64,000 bases of DNA from Nocardia arthritidis NBRC 100137 (lineage in GTDB: Bacteria; Actinomycetota; Actinomycetes; Mycobacteriales; Mycobacteriaceae). The notes below the pieces were generated by a model. That model was given only the letters and a program-made list of their open reading frames with translations, made no database searches and was not told the DNA's origin. The stretch's first letter is position 1; each line of letters opens with the position of its first letter. The position numbers and the translations under genes were made by a program. Location: assembly GCF_001612765.1 (NCBI RefSeq), contig NZ_BDBB01000002.1, positions 1-64,000 of the forward strand. Direction: 5' to 3'. Shown here piece by piece: positions 25,509 to 36,795 of the stretch.

Positions 25509-26849
25509 ATGATCGTCAACAAATGGACGAAGGTCGAAGTCAAGGCGCTGCGCTCGGCGGCCCTTCGGCTGACGCAGGAGCAGTTTGCGGAACGAACAGG
25601 CTTTCAGGTTGCGACGATCCGCAAGTGGGAGCGCGCCACGGCGGACAAGCCAGTACGCAATGACTCCGCAAGCGCATTGGACACCGAACTCGCTCGGCTC
25701 ACGGACGAACAGCGTGCCCGCTTTCGAGCCGAGGTCCACGACTTACGCGACGCCGCGATACCGCTCGCTCGCCAACGTCTCACCGACGCGGGCGGCGATA
25801 GCCTGGTTGTGGGCGGCCAACACAGCACGGCGGAAACCGAGGTTGATGTGAAGCGACGCAAATTCGGAATGCTGATGGGAGCCGCGTTGCTAGCGGCAAG
25901 CGGCGATGGCGATGCGGCTCCGGCTCGCATCGGTGTCGCTGACGCGCGACGACTCGATGACTTCGCCGCCTACCTGTGCCGCCGCGAACAGGAGATCGGC
26001 GGCGCGGCACTCGTGCAAGATGCCGTCCAAGCGCTCGAAGCTGCGAAACGCCTGCTCGACACGTGCGCGTTCTCCGAAAACGCTGGCCGCGCATTCATGA
26101 GCGCCACAGGAGAACTCGCGACCATCGCCGGATGGCTGGCCTACGACTCCGAGCTGTACCCAGTTGCCCGGCGCTGCTACGCCGACGCATTCGGTTTGGC
26201 GAACCAGGCAGGCAACGACGTGCTGACCGTACACGTGTGTATGAACGCCGCACTGCTGGCGGTGTCCCGTGAGCGCAGCGGAGAGGCGAACCCCCATCAT
26301 GCGCTCAACCTCGCCGACCGCGCCCGGGAACTCACCCGTGGTGACGCACCCGGCCGTATCCATGCCCTCATCGCCACACGCGAAGCGCAAGCGTTCGGGA
26401 TTCTCGGCGACCGGGCCGCATTCGGTAAAGCCATCGCTACAGCATGGCGGGAACTCGATTTCGCGCTCGACCACGAGGCGCACGAAGAATGTCCGTCCTG
26501 GCTGCGATTCGTCAGCAACAGCGAAATTAAGTACCACGAAGCCTGCGTATATGGACATTTCGGCGACTACGCGAAGTCCGCCGACCTGCACGCCGGCCTT
26601 GCTCTGGAACAGGCCGGAGCTCGAAATTCCGCGTGCTATCGGGCAGGCTCGGCGACGGCGCTAGTAGAAGCCGGGGACATCGATGCCGCCGTCGAACAAG
26701 GGATATCTGTTCTCGCCGACCTGGAAGGTTCCGTGTCCTCCATTCGCACCCTGCGTCGGCTGGAATCGGTGCGCATGGTAGCCGAAGGCCGTTACGACGA
26801 GTTCACGACCCGATTCGACGAACTGGCGGGAAAGGTTGTCACCGCGTGA
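25509..26849 (+). CDS. XRE-family transcriptional regulator with TPR-like C-terminal domain
   Basis: The 446-residue protein begins with an XRE helix-turn-helix: KALRSAALRLTQEQFAERTGFQVATIRKWERA. A Twin-arginine-like or membrane-like short stretch (RRKFGMLMGAALLAAS, around residue 120) follows, and then a long helical repeat region rich in Ala, Leu and Tyr that reads as tetratricopeptide-like repeats. This layout is common in Streptomyces and Nocardia regulators that sense a small ligand or peptide. ATG 25509 has a G-rich site; GTG 25503 is an alternative. Its stop overlaps the acetyltransferase start (GTGA). Confidence 0.85.
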   Translation: MIVNKWTKVEVKALRSAALRLTQEQFAERTGFQVATIRKWERATADKPVRNDSASALDTELARLTDEQRARFRAEVHDLRDAAIPLARQRLTDAGGDSLVVGGQHSTAETEVDVKRRKFGMLMGAALLAASGDGDAAPARIGVADARRLDDFAAYLCRREQEIGGAALVQDAVQALEAAKRLLDTCAFSENAGRAFMSATGELATIAGWLAYDSELYPVARRCYADAFGLANQAGNDVLTVHVCMNAALLAVSRERSGEANPHHALNLADRARELTRGDAPGRIHALIATREAQAFGILGDRAAFGKAIATAWRELDFALDHEAHEECPSWLRFVSNSEIKYHEACVYGHFGDYAKSADLHAGLALEQAGARNSACYRAGSATALVEAGDIDAAVEQGISVLADLEGSVSSIRTLRRLESVRMVAEGRYDEFTTRFDELAGKVVTA

Positions 26850-27448
26850 AGCCCGAGCAGTCCGCGCCAGTCGACGGCGTCGACTTCCAGCACTGCACCG
26901 CCGCACAGGCCCGCGAACTCCGCATCGAAATCGAACGCATCTTCCGCGACTCCTACGTCGATGCGATCGAATCCGGCCAAGAGTTCGAGTCGCCCGAGGC
27001 GTTCATGCATCGGTTCGACGCCTACACCGACCCCGCCCGCACTGGCGCTTTCGAGTTGGTGATCGCTCGTCTCGACGGCGAACTCTGCGGCCAGGCATGG
27101 GGTTGGCCGCTCACCGCCGAGACCGCGTGGTGGGACGGATTGCGGCTCGATGAAGGCGACCAGGTGGCCTTCACCGCCGAGAATGGTTCCCGCACATTTG
27201 CGTTCAGCGAGATCATGGTGCGCAAGCAGTTCACGGGGCGAGGTATCGCCAGTGCCCTGCACGACGAACTGCTCGAGGGTCGGCCTGAGCAGCGCGCGAC
27301 ACTGCTGGTCCGCCCAGACAATCACCGAGCCTATGGCAACTATCGCCGGTGGGGGTGGTACCGCGTCGGCACTCTGCGACCGAGCTGGCCAGATGCCCCG
27401 CAGTTCGATGTTCTGATGCGCGATCTACAGAAGGACTGTTCGCGCTAG
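26846..27448 (+). CDS. GNAT-family N-acetyltransferase
   Basis: The 200-residue protein has the GNAT acetyl-CoA-binding motif A as EIMVRKQFTGRGIASALHDELL (Q/RxxGxG/A) and a motif B-like segment VRPDNHRAYGNYRRWGWYRVG. It transfers an acetyl group to an amine; the target is not evident. The GTG start at 26846 overlaps the regulator stop by 4 bp, so it is translationally coupled and likely controlled by that regulator. Confidence 0.88.
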   Translation: MKPEQSAPVDGVDFQHCTAAQARELRIEIERIFRDSYVDAIESGQEFESPEAFMHRFDAYTDPARTGAFELVIARLDGELCGQAWGWPLTAETAWWDGLRLDEGDQVAFTAENGSRTFAFSEIMVRKQFTGRGIASALHDELLEGRPEQRATLLVRPDNHRAYGNYRRWGWYRVGTLRPSWPDAPQFDVLMRDLQKDCSR

Positions 27449-27590
27449 CGAAGCCGTCTTGAACCTTGGAGGGACGCAACCGACTGATCTCTGACGAGGA
27501 GTGAGCCGTCTGTCCGCATGGGTCGTGAGTGGCGGCGAAGACCGGCCAGAGAAGTTCGATGCAAATCGTCGCGCAAAAGTTTTCGCGCCC

Positions 27591-29012
27591 CTACGCAGGC
27601 AGTAGCCGCGCGACAACTTCGGTCAGCTGCCTGACGTTCCGGCATTCGTGCATTGTCACGCACTCCGCGTACACGTGGGCTGCGGAATCCCCCGTCGACC
27701 AGGACCGCAACGGCTCGGGATTGAGCCAGTAGGTGTACTTCGCCCGGTCGACAATCGTCTGCACCGCAGCGAGGTTCGGGTCCGTGCGATTGGTCCGGCC
27801 ATCACCGAGGATGAGCACGGACGTGCGCGGACCGAGGGCATCGGCATAGTTGTCGAGGAACCCTTGGAACGCTTCGCCATAGTTGGAACTGCCGAAGCGG
27901 GCGACCTTGGTGGAGCGGATGATTCGGGCGGCTGTTCCGGGAGTGGGCGGTTCGCCGGGGGTGAAAAAATCGGTGATTTCGTCGCAGGTGTCGACGAAGC
28001 CGAAGCTGCGGACCTTGCTGAACTGGTCTTGCAGGGCCTGGATGAGGTGGAGGGTGAATTCGGCGAAGCCGGTGACCGAGCCGGAGAGGTCGGCCAGGAC
28101 GACGAGGTCGGGACGGCCGTGTTTGCGGGCGCGCAGGACCGGGTCGATGGGGACGCCGCCGGTGGACATGGAGCGGCGCAGGGTGCGGCGCAGGTCGATT
28201 CGGCCGCGCACGGCTTTGCGGCGGCGGACGGCGAGGCGGGTGGCGAGTTTGCGGGCCAAAGGGTGGACGAGGCGGCGCATTTCGGCGAGGTCCTGTTCGC
28301 GGGCGCCCAGGAAATCGATCTGGTCGATGCTGGATTCGACGCCGCGGCGGGCGATGTATTCGGTCCCGCGCAGTTGCGCCGAGCGCAGCCGGGCCTCGGT
28401 TTGGACGGCGGTGCGGAATGCGGCGAGGCGGCGGTTGGCTTCGATGGTGTGGACGGCGGTGTCGAGCTGGGAGGTGCCGTTCATGCCCGCGACGACGCGA
28501 TCGATGAGTTCTTCCGGGCGTAGCGCTTTCATGGTCAGGTAGGAGGACCAGCCGGCGCCGGACGCGGTGGTGACCGGGCCGGAGCTCTGGCCGGTTCCCA
28601 CGCCGCCGTAGCCGCCGAGTTCGGTCAGTGCCTGGCGGGCCAGTTCGGCAGCCGACTCCGAATCATCCTGGGCCAGTGCGGAGACGAGCCGATCTCGCAG
28701 CGCCTCGATGGATTCGGTTGTCGACTGGTCGGCGGGCTGTGGCTGCTGCGCGGTCAGGAAGTAGAGGTCGAAGAGTTGATCGAACACGGCGCGTTGACCA
28801 TTGCGGCGCAGCAGGCAGGCGGCCATGCCGGAGCGCAGGCGATCGCGGTCGGCGAGCCCGAGGGCGATCATCGCCTCGGCCGCGTCGATGGTTTCGCTCG
28901 GCCCCGCATTGATGCCGTGGTCGCGCAGCAACCCAACGAATTCGACCAGCCGATCGGTCACCGAGTCGGGGCGAGACTTCGTCCGGCTTCCACGTCCCTC
29001 CGCCGAACTCAT
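27591..29012 (-). CDS. VWA/CoxE-like protein with MIDAS motif
   Basis: The 473-residue protein has a helical N-terminal half and a C-terminal von Willebrand factor A domain of the CoxE-like group. The metal-ion-dependent adhesion site is visible as DLSGSV (DxSxS), with later TSVLILGDGRTN. Proteins of this kind work with MoxR AAA ATPases to assemble or activate metalloenzymes or other complexes. ATG 29012 overlaps the stop of a 45-codon ORF (ATGA). It is the last gene of the MoxR operon. Confidence 0.9.
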   Translation of the reverse strand: MSSAEGRGSRTKSRPDSVTDRLVEFVGLLRDHGINAGPSETIDAAEAMIALGLADRDRLRSGMAACLLRRNGQRAVFDQLFDLYFLTAQQPQPADQSTTESIEALRDRLVSALAQDDSESAAELARQALTELGGYGGVGTGQSSGPVTTASGAGWSSYLTMKALRPEELIDRVVAGMNGTSQLDTAVHTIEANRRLAAFRTAVQTEARLRSAQLRGTEYIARRGVESSIDQIDFLGAREQDLAEMRRLVHPLARKLATRLAVRRRKAVRGRIDLRRTLRRSMSTGGVPIDPVLRARKHGRPDLVVLADLSGSVTGFAEFTLHLIQALQDQFSKVRSFGFVDTCDEITDFFTPGEPPTPGTAARIIRSTKVARFGSSNYGEAFQGFLDNYADALGPRTSVLILGDGRTNRTDPNLAAVQTIVDRAKYTYWLNPEPLRSWSTGDSAAHVYAECVTMHECRNVRQLTEVVARLLPA

Positions 29013-29142
29013 GCTCTGCCGCGACCTGGCGTGGGTGCGACCGCAGTACGCAGCCCGGGCTTCCATCCGGCGAAGGCAACCCCTGGTGCGCGAAGTGCCG
29101 CGCCGACCGGCGGGGAACTGACCGCATGATCGAGCACAACCT

Positions 29143-29146
<4 letters not shown>
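29009..29146 (-). CDS. 45-residue ORF coupled between moxR-like and VWA genes
   Basis: This short frame begins with ATG overlapping the MoxR gene stop (ATGA) and ends with TGA overlapping the VWA gene start (ATGA). Both junctions are the standard translational-coupling arrangement in this genome, so ribosomes finishing MoxR would naturally read it and pass to the VWA gene. The product starts MKVVLDHAVSSPP and is rich in Ala, Gly and Pro, with no known domain. It may be a real small protein or simply a translational bridge. Confidence 0.55.
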
Positions 29147-30036
<890 letters not shown>

Positions 30037-30067
30037 CGGTAACTAGTCTAGCCGGGCGGTCTCGGCC

Positions 30068-31117
30068 TCAGCTCGGCCCCGCCGCCCGGAAATGGCTCGG
30101 TTCGGCGTCGGACGGCACGGCGCTCGCCATGGTGAACGGCTCGACCAGAGCACGCAGTTCGACCAGGTGCCTGGCGTGCGCGTCGAGTGCGCGGTCCTCC
30201 TCGGAGACCGGCTCCCACTGGCGCACAGGTCGCGCTTTTCCGTCGTCGTCCACCGTGACAACGACGGCGAGACCGTGCGCCGCCAGCGCCGGTTCGTCGG
30301 AGTGCGCGTCGGTGGAGGTCACGTGCACACTCACGTGCATGCTGCGCGGGCCGGTGTGGATCAAGCGCGCGGTGACTTCGACGACGTGACCGATCACGAT
30401 CGGCCGGTAGAAGCGGATGCCGCCGAAGTAGGAGGTGAGGACGCGCTGTCCGGCCCAGTCCGCGCCGCACACGTACGCCGCTTCGTCGATCCACCGCATC
30501 GTCCGGCCACCGTGAACTTTGCCGCCCCAGTTGATGTCCGAAGGCGCTGCGAGAAAGCGCAGCGTGGCGCTGGGCGCGGTGCCCGCGCCGGTGTATCGCT
30601 GCGCGGCCATCGCCTCCTCGATGTGCTTTCGCACCGAGATCCGGGCACACGCCTGCCGGTGCCGCTGCAATTCCAGCAGCGAGGTCGGATTCCATTGCGG
30701 GACTTCGACAGTGCGCCGGTCGTCGTCCACCGCGACGAAGATCGTCAGGCATTGCGCCGACTGCACCGGCTTCACCCGGGTGGGATCGGTCGAATAGACC
30801 GTGACGAGAATGTGCATGCTGGTGCGCCCGGTATGGACGAGATTCGCGTGCAATTCGACCAGCTCACCGACCGCGATCGGGCGGTCGAGATGAATGTTGC
30901 CGACGTAGGCGGTGACGCAGTAGCGGCCGCTCCACTGTGCCGCCGCCGCGTAGGCGACCTTGTCGATCCATTCGAGGAGTTTGCCGCCGTCGACCGATCC
31001 CAGGATGCCCGCCTCGGCGGGCTGGACGAGGAAGCGGTGAATCGCCTCGGGACGCCGACCGGCCGCGGCCGGATTCGAGACTGTCGCGCGCGGGTCGATG
31101 TCTATCGATTTGGGCAA
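30068..31117 (-). CDS. double-hotdog acyl-CoA thioesterase
   Basis: The 349-residue protein contains two tandem hotdog domains. Each has a GG-K(V/L) substrate motif, VDGGKLLEWIDKVAYAAA in the first and GKVHGGRTMRWIDEAAYVC in the second, followed by the strand pattern of the BFIT/BACH acyl-CoA hydrolases (LDRPIAVGELVE and FYRPIVIGHVVE). It should release free acid from an acyl-CoA. The two halves are clearly related to each other. The best start is a TTG at 31117 with a weak ribosome binding site, so the N-terminal few residues are uncertain. Confidence 0.87.
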   Translation of the reverse strand: MPKSIDIDPRATVSNPAAAGRRPEAIHRFLVQPAEAGILGSVDGGKLLEWIDKVAYAAAAQWSGRYCVTAYVGNIHLDRPIAVGELVELHANLVHTGRTSMHILVTVYSTDPTRVKPVQSAQCLTIFVAVDDDRRTVEVPQWNPTSLLELQRHRQACARISVRKHIEEAMAAQRYTGAGTAPSATLRFLAAPSDINWGGKVHGGRTMRWIDEAAYVCGADWAGQRVLTSYFGGIRFYRPIVIGHVVEVTARLIHTGPRSMHVSVHVTSTDAHSDEPALAAHGLAVVVTVDDDGKARPVRQWEPVSEEDRALDAHARHLVELRALVEPFTMASAVPSDAEPSHFRAAGPS

Positions 31118-31492
31118 GGTTCACAATCCGTTCGGGCAGAGAATCTTCGGCTACCTGACCCCGTTGTCCGGGAGAACCTTAAGCCCCGGCGTCGATACGA
31201 GCGAGTAACGAGACAGCGATCGGATGCTCAGCGGTTCCGCGATCGGTGAGCAATCCGCACGGGGGGTAGCCCCTAATACCGCGGTTTGATTTTGCCCGCA
31301 GGGGAGACAACACCCGTGACCTTTGGCGGCAAGTGCGCAAGAGTGAAGGGGTGCAGTCGCGGCCCCGTCGGTAAGCGCGAACGCGAAGCAGCGACCGTAG
31401 ATCCAGCTCTGTCCGCGGGGGTAGGCCGCGGACAGACCCGCAAATGGGGGATGGCGGACGGAATGCCCGCCGCAGAGTTGAAAGGATTTACG
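31118..31492 (+). promoter_or_regulatory. leader/promoter region of the small secreted protein gene, with hairpin
   Basis: No gene is seen in this 375-bp stretch. It contains a perfect 10-bp hairpin at 31409-31435, ctgtccgcgg and ccgcggacag around a gggtagg loop, located about 60 bp before the probable start codon. It could be a 5' UTR stability or control element. A riboswitch match was looked for but not convincingly found. Confidence 0.45.
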
Positions 31493-31771
31493 TTGTTCTC
31501 CACAATCAGCGCACGCCGCACCTTGGCCCGCGTGGCCGTCGCCGGTGCGATCGCCGCAATCCCGTTGACCGCGTTGGCGATGCCCGCCTCGGCTACCCCG
31601 AGCACACCCGGGGTCACTCGGGCCTGGTACGACCCGTATTACGACCGGTGCGCCTTCGGTCCGTTCCAGAACTGGAGTTGCAACAACAACCCGCTGTTCG
31701 GTTGGGGTTACAACCAATACGGCGGCCCCTACGGGCAAGGCTTCGGGCCGGGCATGTTCGGCAGCAGCTAG
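31493..31771 (+). CDS. small secreted Gly/Tyr/Asn-rich protein
   Basis: The 92-residue product has a signal peptide: basic ISARRTLARVAVAG, a hydrophobic core and a cleavage site after PASA (about residue 34). The mature part of about 58 residues is rich in Gly, Tyr, Asn, Trp and Pro, with two cysteines in CAFGPFQNWSC that could form a disulphide. No family was recognised. TTG 31493 has AAAGGA six bases upstream; ATG 31463 would add ten residues. A perfect 18-bp hairpin ends the transcript. Confidence 0.75.
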   Translation: MFSTISARRTLARVAVAGAIAAIPLTALAMPASATPSTPGVTRAWYDPYYDRCAFGPFQNWSCNNNPLFGWGYNQYGGPYGQGFGPGMFGSS

Positions 31772-31789
31772 AAAAGAGGTCTACCGAGA

Positions 31790-31830
31790 CGCGGGTGGCC
31801 CGCTCCGAGATCCGGAGCGGGCCACCCGCG
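31790..31830. terminator. perfect 18-bp hairpin, bidirectional terminator
   Basis: cgcgggtggcccgctccg pairs fully with the matching right arm around an agatc loop. It lies between the convergent stops of the secreted-protein gene and ilvC. Confidence 0.92.
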
Positions 31831-31846
31831 TGAATCAGCCGAGAGA

Positions 31847-32997
<1,151 letters not shown>

Positions 32998-33077
32998 CAC
33001 GCCAACCGTCGATCGCAGAAAGACTAGCGCGTGGCCGCCGCCGGCCGGTCGGCCCCATCGGTGTGCCGCTCGCTACC

Positions 33078-33581
33078 TCATCGCGTGGCGGTGATGGACT
33101 TCGGTCCACGTCCCACCGCGACGACACCGGACTGCACGATCTCCCGGATGCCATACGGTTCGAGCATCCGCAGCAGCGCGTCGAGCTTGGACCGGGTTCC
33201 GGTCGCCTCGACGGTGAGCGCGTCCGGCGACACGTCGATGACCTTCGCGCGGAACAGCCCGACCGCCTCGATCACCTGGGTCCGCACACTGGCGTCGGCG
33301 CGCACCTTCACCAGGATCAGTTCGCGGGCCACCGAGCTGTCGGAGTCCTGCTCCACGATCTTGATGACGTTCACCAGCTTGTTGAGCTGCTTGGTGACCT
33401 GCTCGAGCGGCAGGTCCTCGACGGTGACGACGATGGTCATGCGCGAGATCTCGGGCAGTTCGGTGCCACCGACCGCCAGCGATTCGATATTGAAGCCGCG
33501 GCGGGAGAACAGCGCCGCGACCCGTGCCAGCACGCCCGGTTTGTCCTCGACGAGAACGCTGAGGGTATGCGTGGTACTCAT
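33078..33581 (-). CDS. ilvN: acetolactate synthase small regulatory subunit
   Basis: The 167-residue protein has the N-terminal ACT domain ([34 protein letters not shown]) that binds valine for feedback inhibition, and the conserved C-terminal half of the long-type IlvN that activates the catalytic subunit. Its ATG overlaps the ilvB stop by 4 bp, so subunits are made in step. Length matches other actinobacterial IlvN proteins. Confidence 0.96.
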   Translation of the reverse strand: MSTTHTLSVLVEDKPGVLARVAALFSRRGFNIESLAVGGTELPEISRMTIVVTVEDLPLEQVTKQLNKLVNVIKIVEQDSDSSVARELILVKVRADASVRTQVIEAVGLFRAKVIDVSPDALTVEATGTRSKLDALLRMLEPYGIREIVQSGVVAVGRGPKSITATR

Positions 33582-35503
33582 CCGTTGTTCACCTTGTTCT
33601 GTTCGTGCGACATCGCCGCGTGGATGACCGCCGGCTCGGCGGCCTGCTCGTCCTCGTCGAACAGCGGGCGGATGCCGCGCGCGGCCATGATCTCGTCATT
33701 GCTGGTGCCTGCCGCGACCATCGGCCACACCTGGGCGTCCTTGCCGACGATGAAGTCGATCACCACGGGGCGGTCGTTGATGGACTGCGCCTCGCGGATG
33801 GCGGCCTCCACGTCCTCCTCGCGCTCCACCCGGATGCCGTGGCAGCCGAGGGCTTCGGCGAGTTTCACGAAGTCGGGGATGCGCAGGGTGTGCGTGCCCA
33901 GATCGGTGTTGGAGTAGCGCTCCTGGTAGAAGAGCGTCTGCCACTGGCGCACCATGCCGAGGTTGCCGTTGTTGATCAGCGCGACCTTGATCGGGACGCC
34001 CTCCACGGCGCAGGTGGCCAGCTCCTGGTTGGTCATCTGGAAGCAGCCGTCACCGTCGACCGCCCACACCTCTTTGTCCGGCGCGCCCATCTTGGCGCCC
34101 ATGGCCGCCGGGACGGCGTAGCCCATGGTGCCCAGGCCACCGGAGTTCAGCCAGGTGCGCGGCTTCTCGTACTTGATGAACTGGGCGGCCCACATCTGGT
34201 GCTGGCCGACGCCCGCGCAGTAGATCGCGTCGGGTCCGGCCAGGCGGCCGAGCGCCTCGATGACGAACTCCGGCGACAGCGACCCGTCGGCGGGCGGGGT
34301 CCAACCCAGCGGGTAGGAGTCGCGCACGCCGTCGAGGTAGGTCCACCAGTCGGTCAGCGCCAGTGGCAAAGCGTCACCCGCGGCGGGATCCGCCTTCAGC
34401 GTCTCGATGAGCTCGACGATCACCTCGCGGCAGTCGCCCACGATCGGGACGTCGGCGTGCCGATTCTTGCCGATCTCGGCCGGGTCGATGTCGGCGTGGA
34501 TGACCTTGGCGCCCGGCGCGAAGGAGTCCAGCTGGCCGGTGACGCGGTCGTCGAACCGCGCGCCGAGCGTGATCAGCAGGTCCGAGCGCTGCAGCGCGGC
34601 GACGGCGCCCACGGTGCCGTGCATGCCGGGCATGCCCATGTTCAGTGTGTGGCTGTCGGGGAACGCGCCGCGCGCCATCAGCGTGGTGACCACGGGGATG
34701 CCGGTCAGCTCGGCCAGTTGCAGCAGCTCGGCCGAGGCGTCGGCCTTGATCACGCCGCCGCCGACGTAGAGCACGGGGGCCTTGGCCTCCATGATCATCC
34801 GCGCGGCCTCGCGCACCTGCTTGCCGTGCGGCTTGGTGACCGGACGGTAGCCGGGCAGCCGCATCTCCGGCGGCCAGCTGAAGGTGGTCTGGGCCTGCAG
34901 CACGTCCTTGGGGATGTCGACGAGCACGGCGCCCGGGCGGCCGGACGCGGCGAGGTAGAACGCCTCGGCGATGATGCGCGGGATGTCGATGCCGTCGGTG
35001 ATCAGGAAGTTGTGCTTGGTGATCGGCATGGTGATGCCGGAGATGTCGGCTTCCTGGAAGGCGTCGGTGCCGATCAGGCTCCGGCCGACCTGGCCGGTGA
35101 TGGCCACGATCGGGACCGAGTCCATCTGCGCGTCGGCGATCGGGGTCACCAGGTTGGTGGCGCCGGGGCCGGATGTGGCCATACACACACCGACCTTGCC
35201 GGTCGCCTGCGCGTAACCGGTGGCCGCGTGCCCCGCGCCCTGCTCGTGCCGGACGAGGACGTGGCGAACCTTGGTGGAATCGAACAGCGGGTCGTAGACC
35301 GGGAGAATCGCACCGCCCGGAATGCCGAATACGGTGTCGACGCCGAGCTCCTCGAGCGATCGGACGACCGACTGCGCGCCGGTGACCCGCTCGGGCGGGA
35401 GCTGGCGGCGGTTGGCCGCGTTGGCAGCGGGCGTGGCCTGCTGATTCGCCGAAGGCGCTGGCCTACGGGCAGAAGGCCCGGGCCGTGCGGTAGGTGCGCT
35501 CAC
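33578..35503 (-). CDS. ilvB: acetolactate synthase large (catalytic) subunit
   Basis: The 641-residue protein is a TPP-dependent acetohydroxyacid synthase: the activating Glu in [19 protein letters not shown], the FAD/beta domain in the middle, and the metal-TPP motif [15 protein letters not shown] with [12 protein letters not shown]. It condenses pyruvate with pyruvate or 2-ketobutyrate. The first 35 residues are a low-complexity, Ala/Pro-rich extension typical of actinobacterial IlvB. The GTG start at 35503 has AAGGA upstream. A leader peptide and hairpin precede it, indicating attenuation. Confidence 0.96.
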   Translation of the reverse strand: MSAPTARPGPSARRPAPSANQQATPAANAANRRQLPPERVTGAQSVVRSLEELGVDTVFGIPGGAILPVYDPLFDSTKVRHVLVRHEQGAGHAATGYAQATGKVGVCMATSGPGATNLVTPIADAQMDSVPIVAITGQVGRSLIGTDAFQEADISGITMPITKHNFLITDGIDIPRIIAEAFYLAASGRPGAVLVDIPKDVLQAQTTFSWPPEMRLPGYRPVTKPHGKQVREAARMIMEAKAPVLYVGGGVIKADASAELLQLAELTGIPVVTTLMARGAFPDSHTLNMGMPGMHGTVGAVAALQRSDLLITLGARFDDRVTGQLDSFAPGAKVIHADIDPAEIGKNRHADVPIVGDCREVIVELIETLKADPAAGDALPLALTDWWTYLDGVRDSYPLGWTPPADGSLSPEFVIEALGRLAGPDAIYCAGVGQHQMWAAQFIKYEKPRTWLNSGGLGTMGYAVPAAMGAKMGAPDKEVWAVDGDGCFQMTNQELATCAVEGVPIKVALINNGNLGMVRQWQTLFYQERYSNTDLGTHTLRIPDFVKLAEALGCHGIRVEREEDVEAAIREAQSINDRPVVIDFIVGKDAQVWPMVAAGTSNDEIMAARGIRPLFDEDEQAAEPAVIHAAMSHEQNKVNNG

Positions 35504-35594
35504 CGTCTTCGTTCCTTACTGGTTGTCGTTCTGACCCCGGATTTTTGTGCCAGCGGTGTCTTGCGCTTCGCCATGCTGGAGATTAGTCCGAACA

Positions 35595-35621
35595 TAAAAA
35601 AGCCCCCGACAGCACAGGGCT
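35595..35621 (-). terminator. attenuator terminator upstream of ilvB
   Basis: On the minus strand agccc and gggct enclose the spacer and are followed by TTTTTT, a classic intrinsic terminator and one of the few in this window with a real T-tract. It lies 57 bp after the leader peptide stop and about 90 bp before ilvB. Position and form fit transcription attenuation. Confidence 0.82.
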
Positions 35622-35677
35622 GATCGAGGGTGGCGCGTCGCAACGCGAGCTGACGTATTCGACTCAGTGTGTCAGGC

Positions 35678-35731
35678 TCAACGCTGGACGCGCCGGCCGA
35701 TTACGAGCAACTCGTTTCGATTCACGCGCAC
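35678..35731 (-). CDS. ilvB leader peptide
   Basis: A 17-codon ORF starting GTG-CGC-GTG encodes MRVNRNELLVIGRRVQR. It has Leu-Leu-Val-Ile in a row plus two more Val codons, exactly what a branched-chain attenuator needs. The inner GTG at 35725 would give 15 residues; the longer form is favoured because actinobacterial ilvB leaders often start Met-Arg. No Shine-Dalgarno sequence is seen, so the transcript may be leaderless. Ribosome stalling at the Leu/Val/Ile codons would prevent the downstream terminator from forming. Confidence 0.82.
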   Translation of the reverse strand: MRVNRNELLVIGRRVQR

Positions 35732-35840
35732 GACGTTAAGCGGGTGTGAACCGAAGAGTCAAACAGATGACCCCGTGCGTCCCATTATGTGGGACAGTGC
35801 GGTTGCTTGTGTCCGTTCACCAGGATGCGAGGATGGTGGT

Positions 35841-36407
35841 GTGTCATCACCGCATCAGTCCGTGCCACCTTCTGAATCGTCCCACACGCCCGCCGCGGCA
35901 ACGGATACGGGTAGCGCCTCCGACGCCCGTGTGATCCGCATCCCACGGCTGGCCTTCCTGGGCGTGTTCATCCTGCTGATGTGCGTGTTCTTCCCGTTCG
36001 TCGGCTGGCCCGCCGGACTGTGGTGGCTGCTGCTCATCCCGCTCGCGGTGCTGGCGTGGGTGCTGCGCACACAGACCGCCGTCTCGGAGGCGGGGCTGGA
36101 CCTGCGGACCCTGTTCGGTTCGCGCCACCTCGACTGGGCGCAGGTGAAAGGTGTGCGGATCCCCAAGCGCGGCTACGTGCGCGCCGACCTGACCGATGGC
36201 ACCGAGGTGAAGTTGCCCGCGGTGAGTTACGACCGGCTGCGCGAGCTGGCCGCGGCGTCCGGCGGACGGATCCCGGACCCGTTCGCGGAGCCCGCGACGG
36301 ACGAGGCGCCCGCGGATGCGAGCGCACCGGACACGAAGCCGAGCGACGACGACAGCCCACTGACCAACGGCGTTGCCAAGCCCGACGCGGAAGAAGACAC
36401 GCGCTAG
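35841..36407 (+). CDS. Cfp6-like PH-domain membrane protein
   Basis: The 188-residue protein has a short Ser/Thr/Ala-rich N-terminus, two adjacent hydrophobic helices (FLGVFILLMCVFFPF and LWWLLLIPLAVLAWVL), a small bacterial PH-like domain (VSEAGLDLRTLFGSRHLDWAQVKGVRI, then LPAVSYDRLRELAAASGG) and an acidic tail. It matches in layout and location the M. tuberculosis Rv3004 (cfp6) protein, which is likewise divergent from ilvB. Its function is unknown. The GTG at 35841 has GAGG upstream. Confidence 0.85.
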   Translation: MSSPHQSVPPSESSHTPAAATDTGSASDARVIRIPRLAFLGVFILLMCVFFPFVGWPAGLWWLLLIPLAVLAWVLRTQTAVSEAGLDLRTLFGSRHLDWAQVKGVRIPKRGYVRADLTDGTEVKLPAVSYDRLRELAAASGGRIPDPFAEPATDEAPADASAPDTKPSDDDSPLTNGVAKPDAEEDTR

Positions 36408-36795
36408 CGGCCGGTCACCCGTGCGCGGCCACCGGTCCCAGGCGGCGAAGCCGTGCCACATGGTCGGCTACGCGCACGCCGCGCCGGTGCGCGGCGGTCT
36501 CGGCGACGCGGAACATTCGCCGCGCGTACGATGTTGCCGTCGGGTGATGGGATGATTTTGCCGGAGCAGTGATCCTCCTTCGCATCCCCACCCTCGACGG
36601 TCCGGTACCTCCGGCGACCCGTCGTCGCCTGCGACACCACGCACCGGCGACACACCGAACCCGGCTGACAGGCACGGCCGCCGCGCCCGACCGCACCACC
36701 GGCAGGTGGACGCGCCCTTCGGGAGTAACGTGATGGACCGCCGAGCAGGCTCTGCGCCGTCGCACGTCAGCCCCCGCGACCCGAGGACCATCGAA
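36408..36795 (+). other. 388-bp region upstream of ilvD, no certain gene
   Basis: Nothing here is a convincing gene. One rightward frame, GTG 36569 to TGA 36733 (54 codons), begins with Met-Ile-Leu-Leu-Arg-Ile, so a leader-peptide role for ilvD can be imagined, but its start is only two bases from a GGAG and no terminator hairpin follows. The region should contain the ilvD promoter. Confidence 0.4.

Noticed and set aside
31261..31470. c-di-AMP (ydaO-type) or other riboswitch before the small secreted protein gene
   Set aside because: Some short blocks such as GGGG-rich loops resemble it, but the ordered conserved blocks could not be matched by eye.
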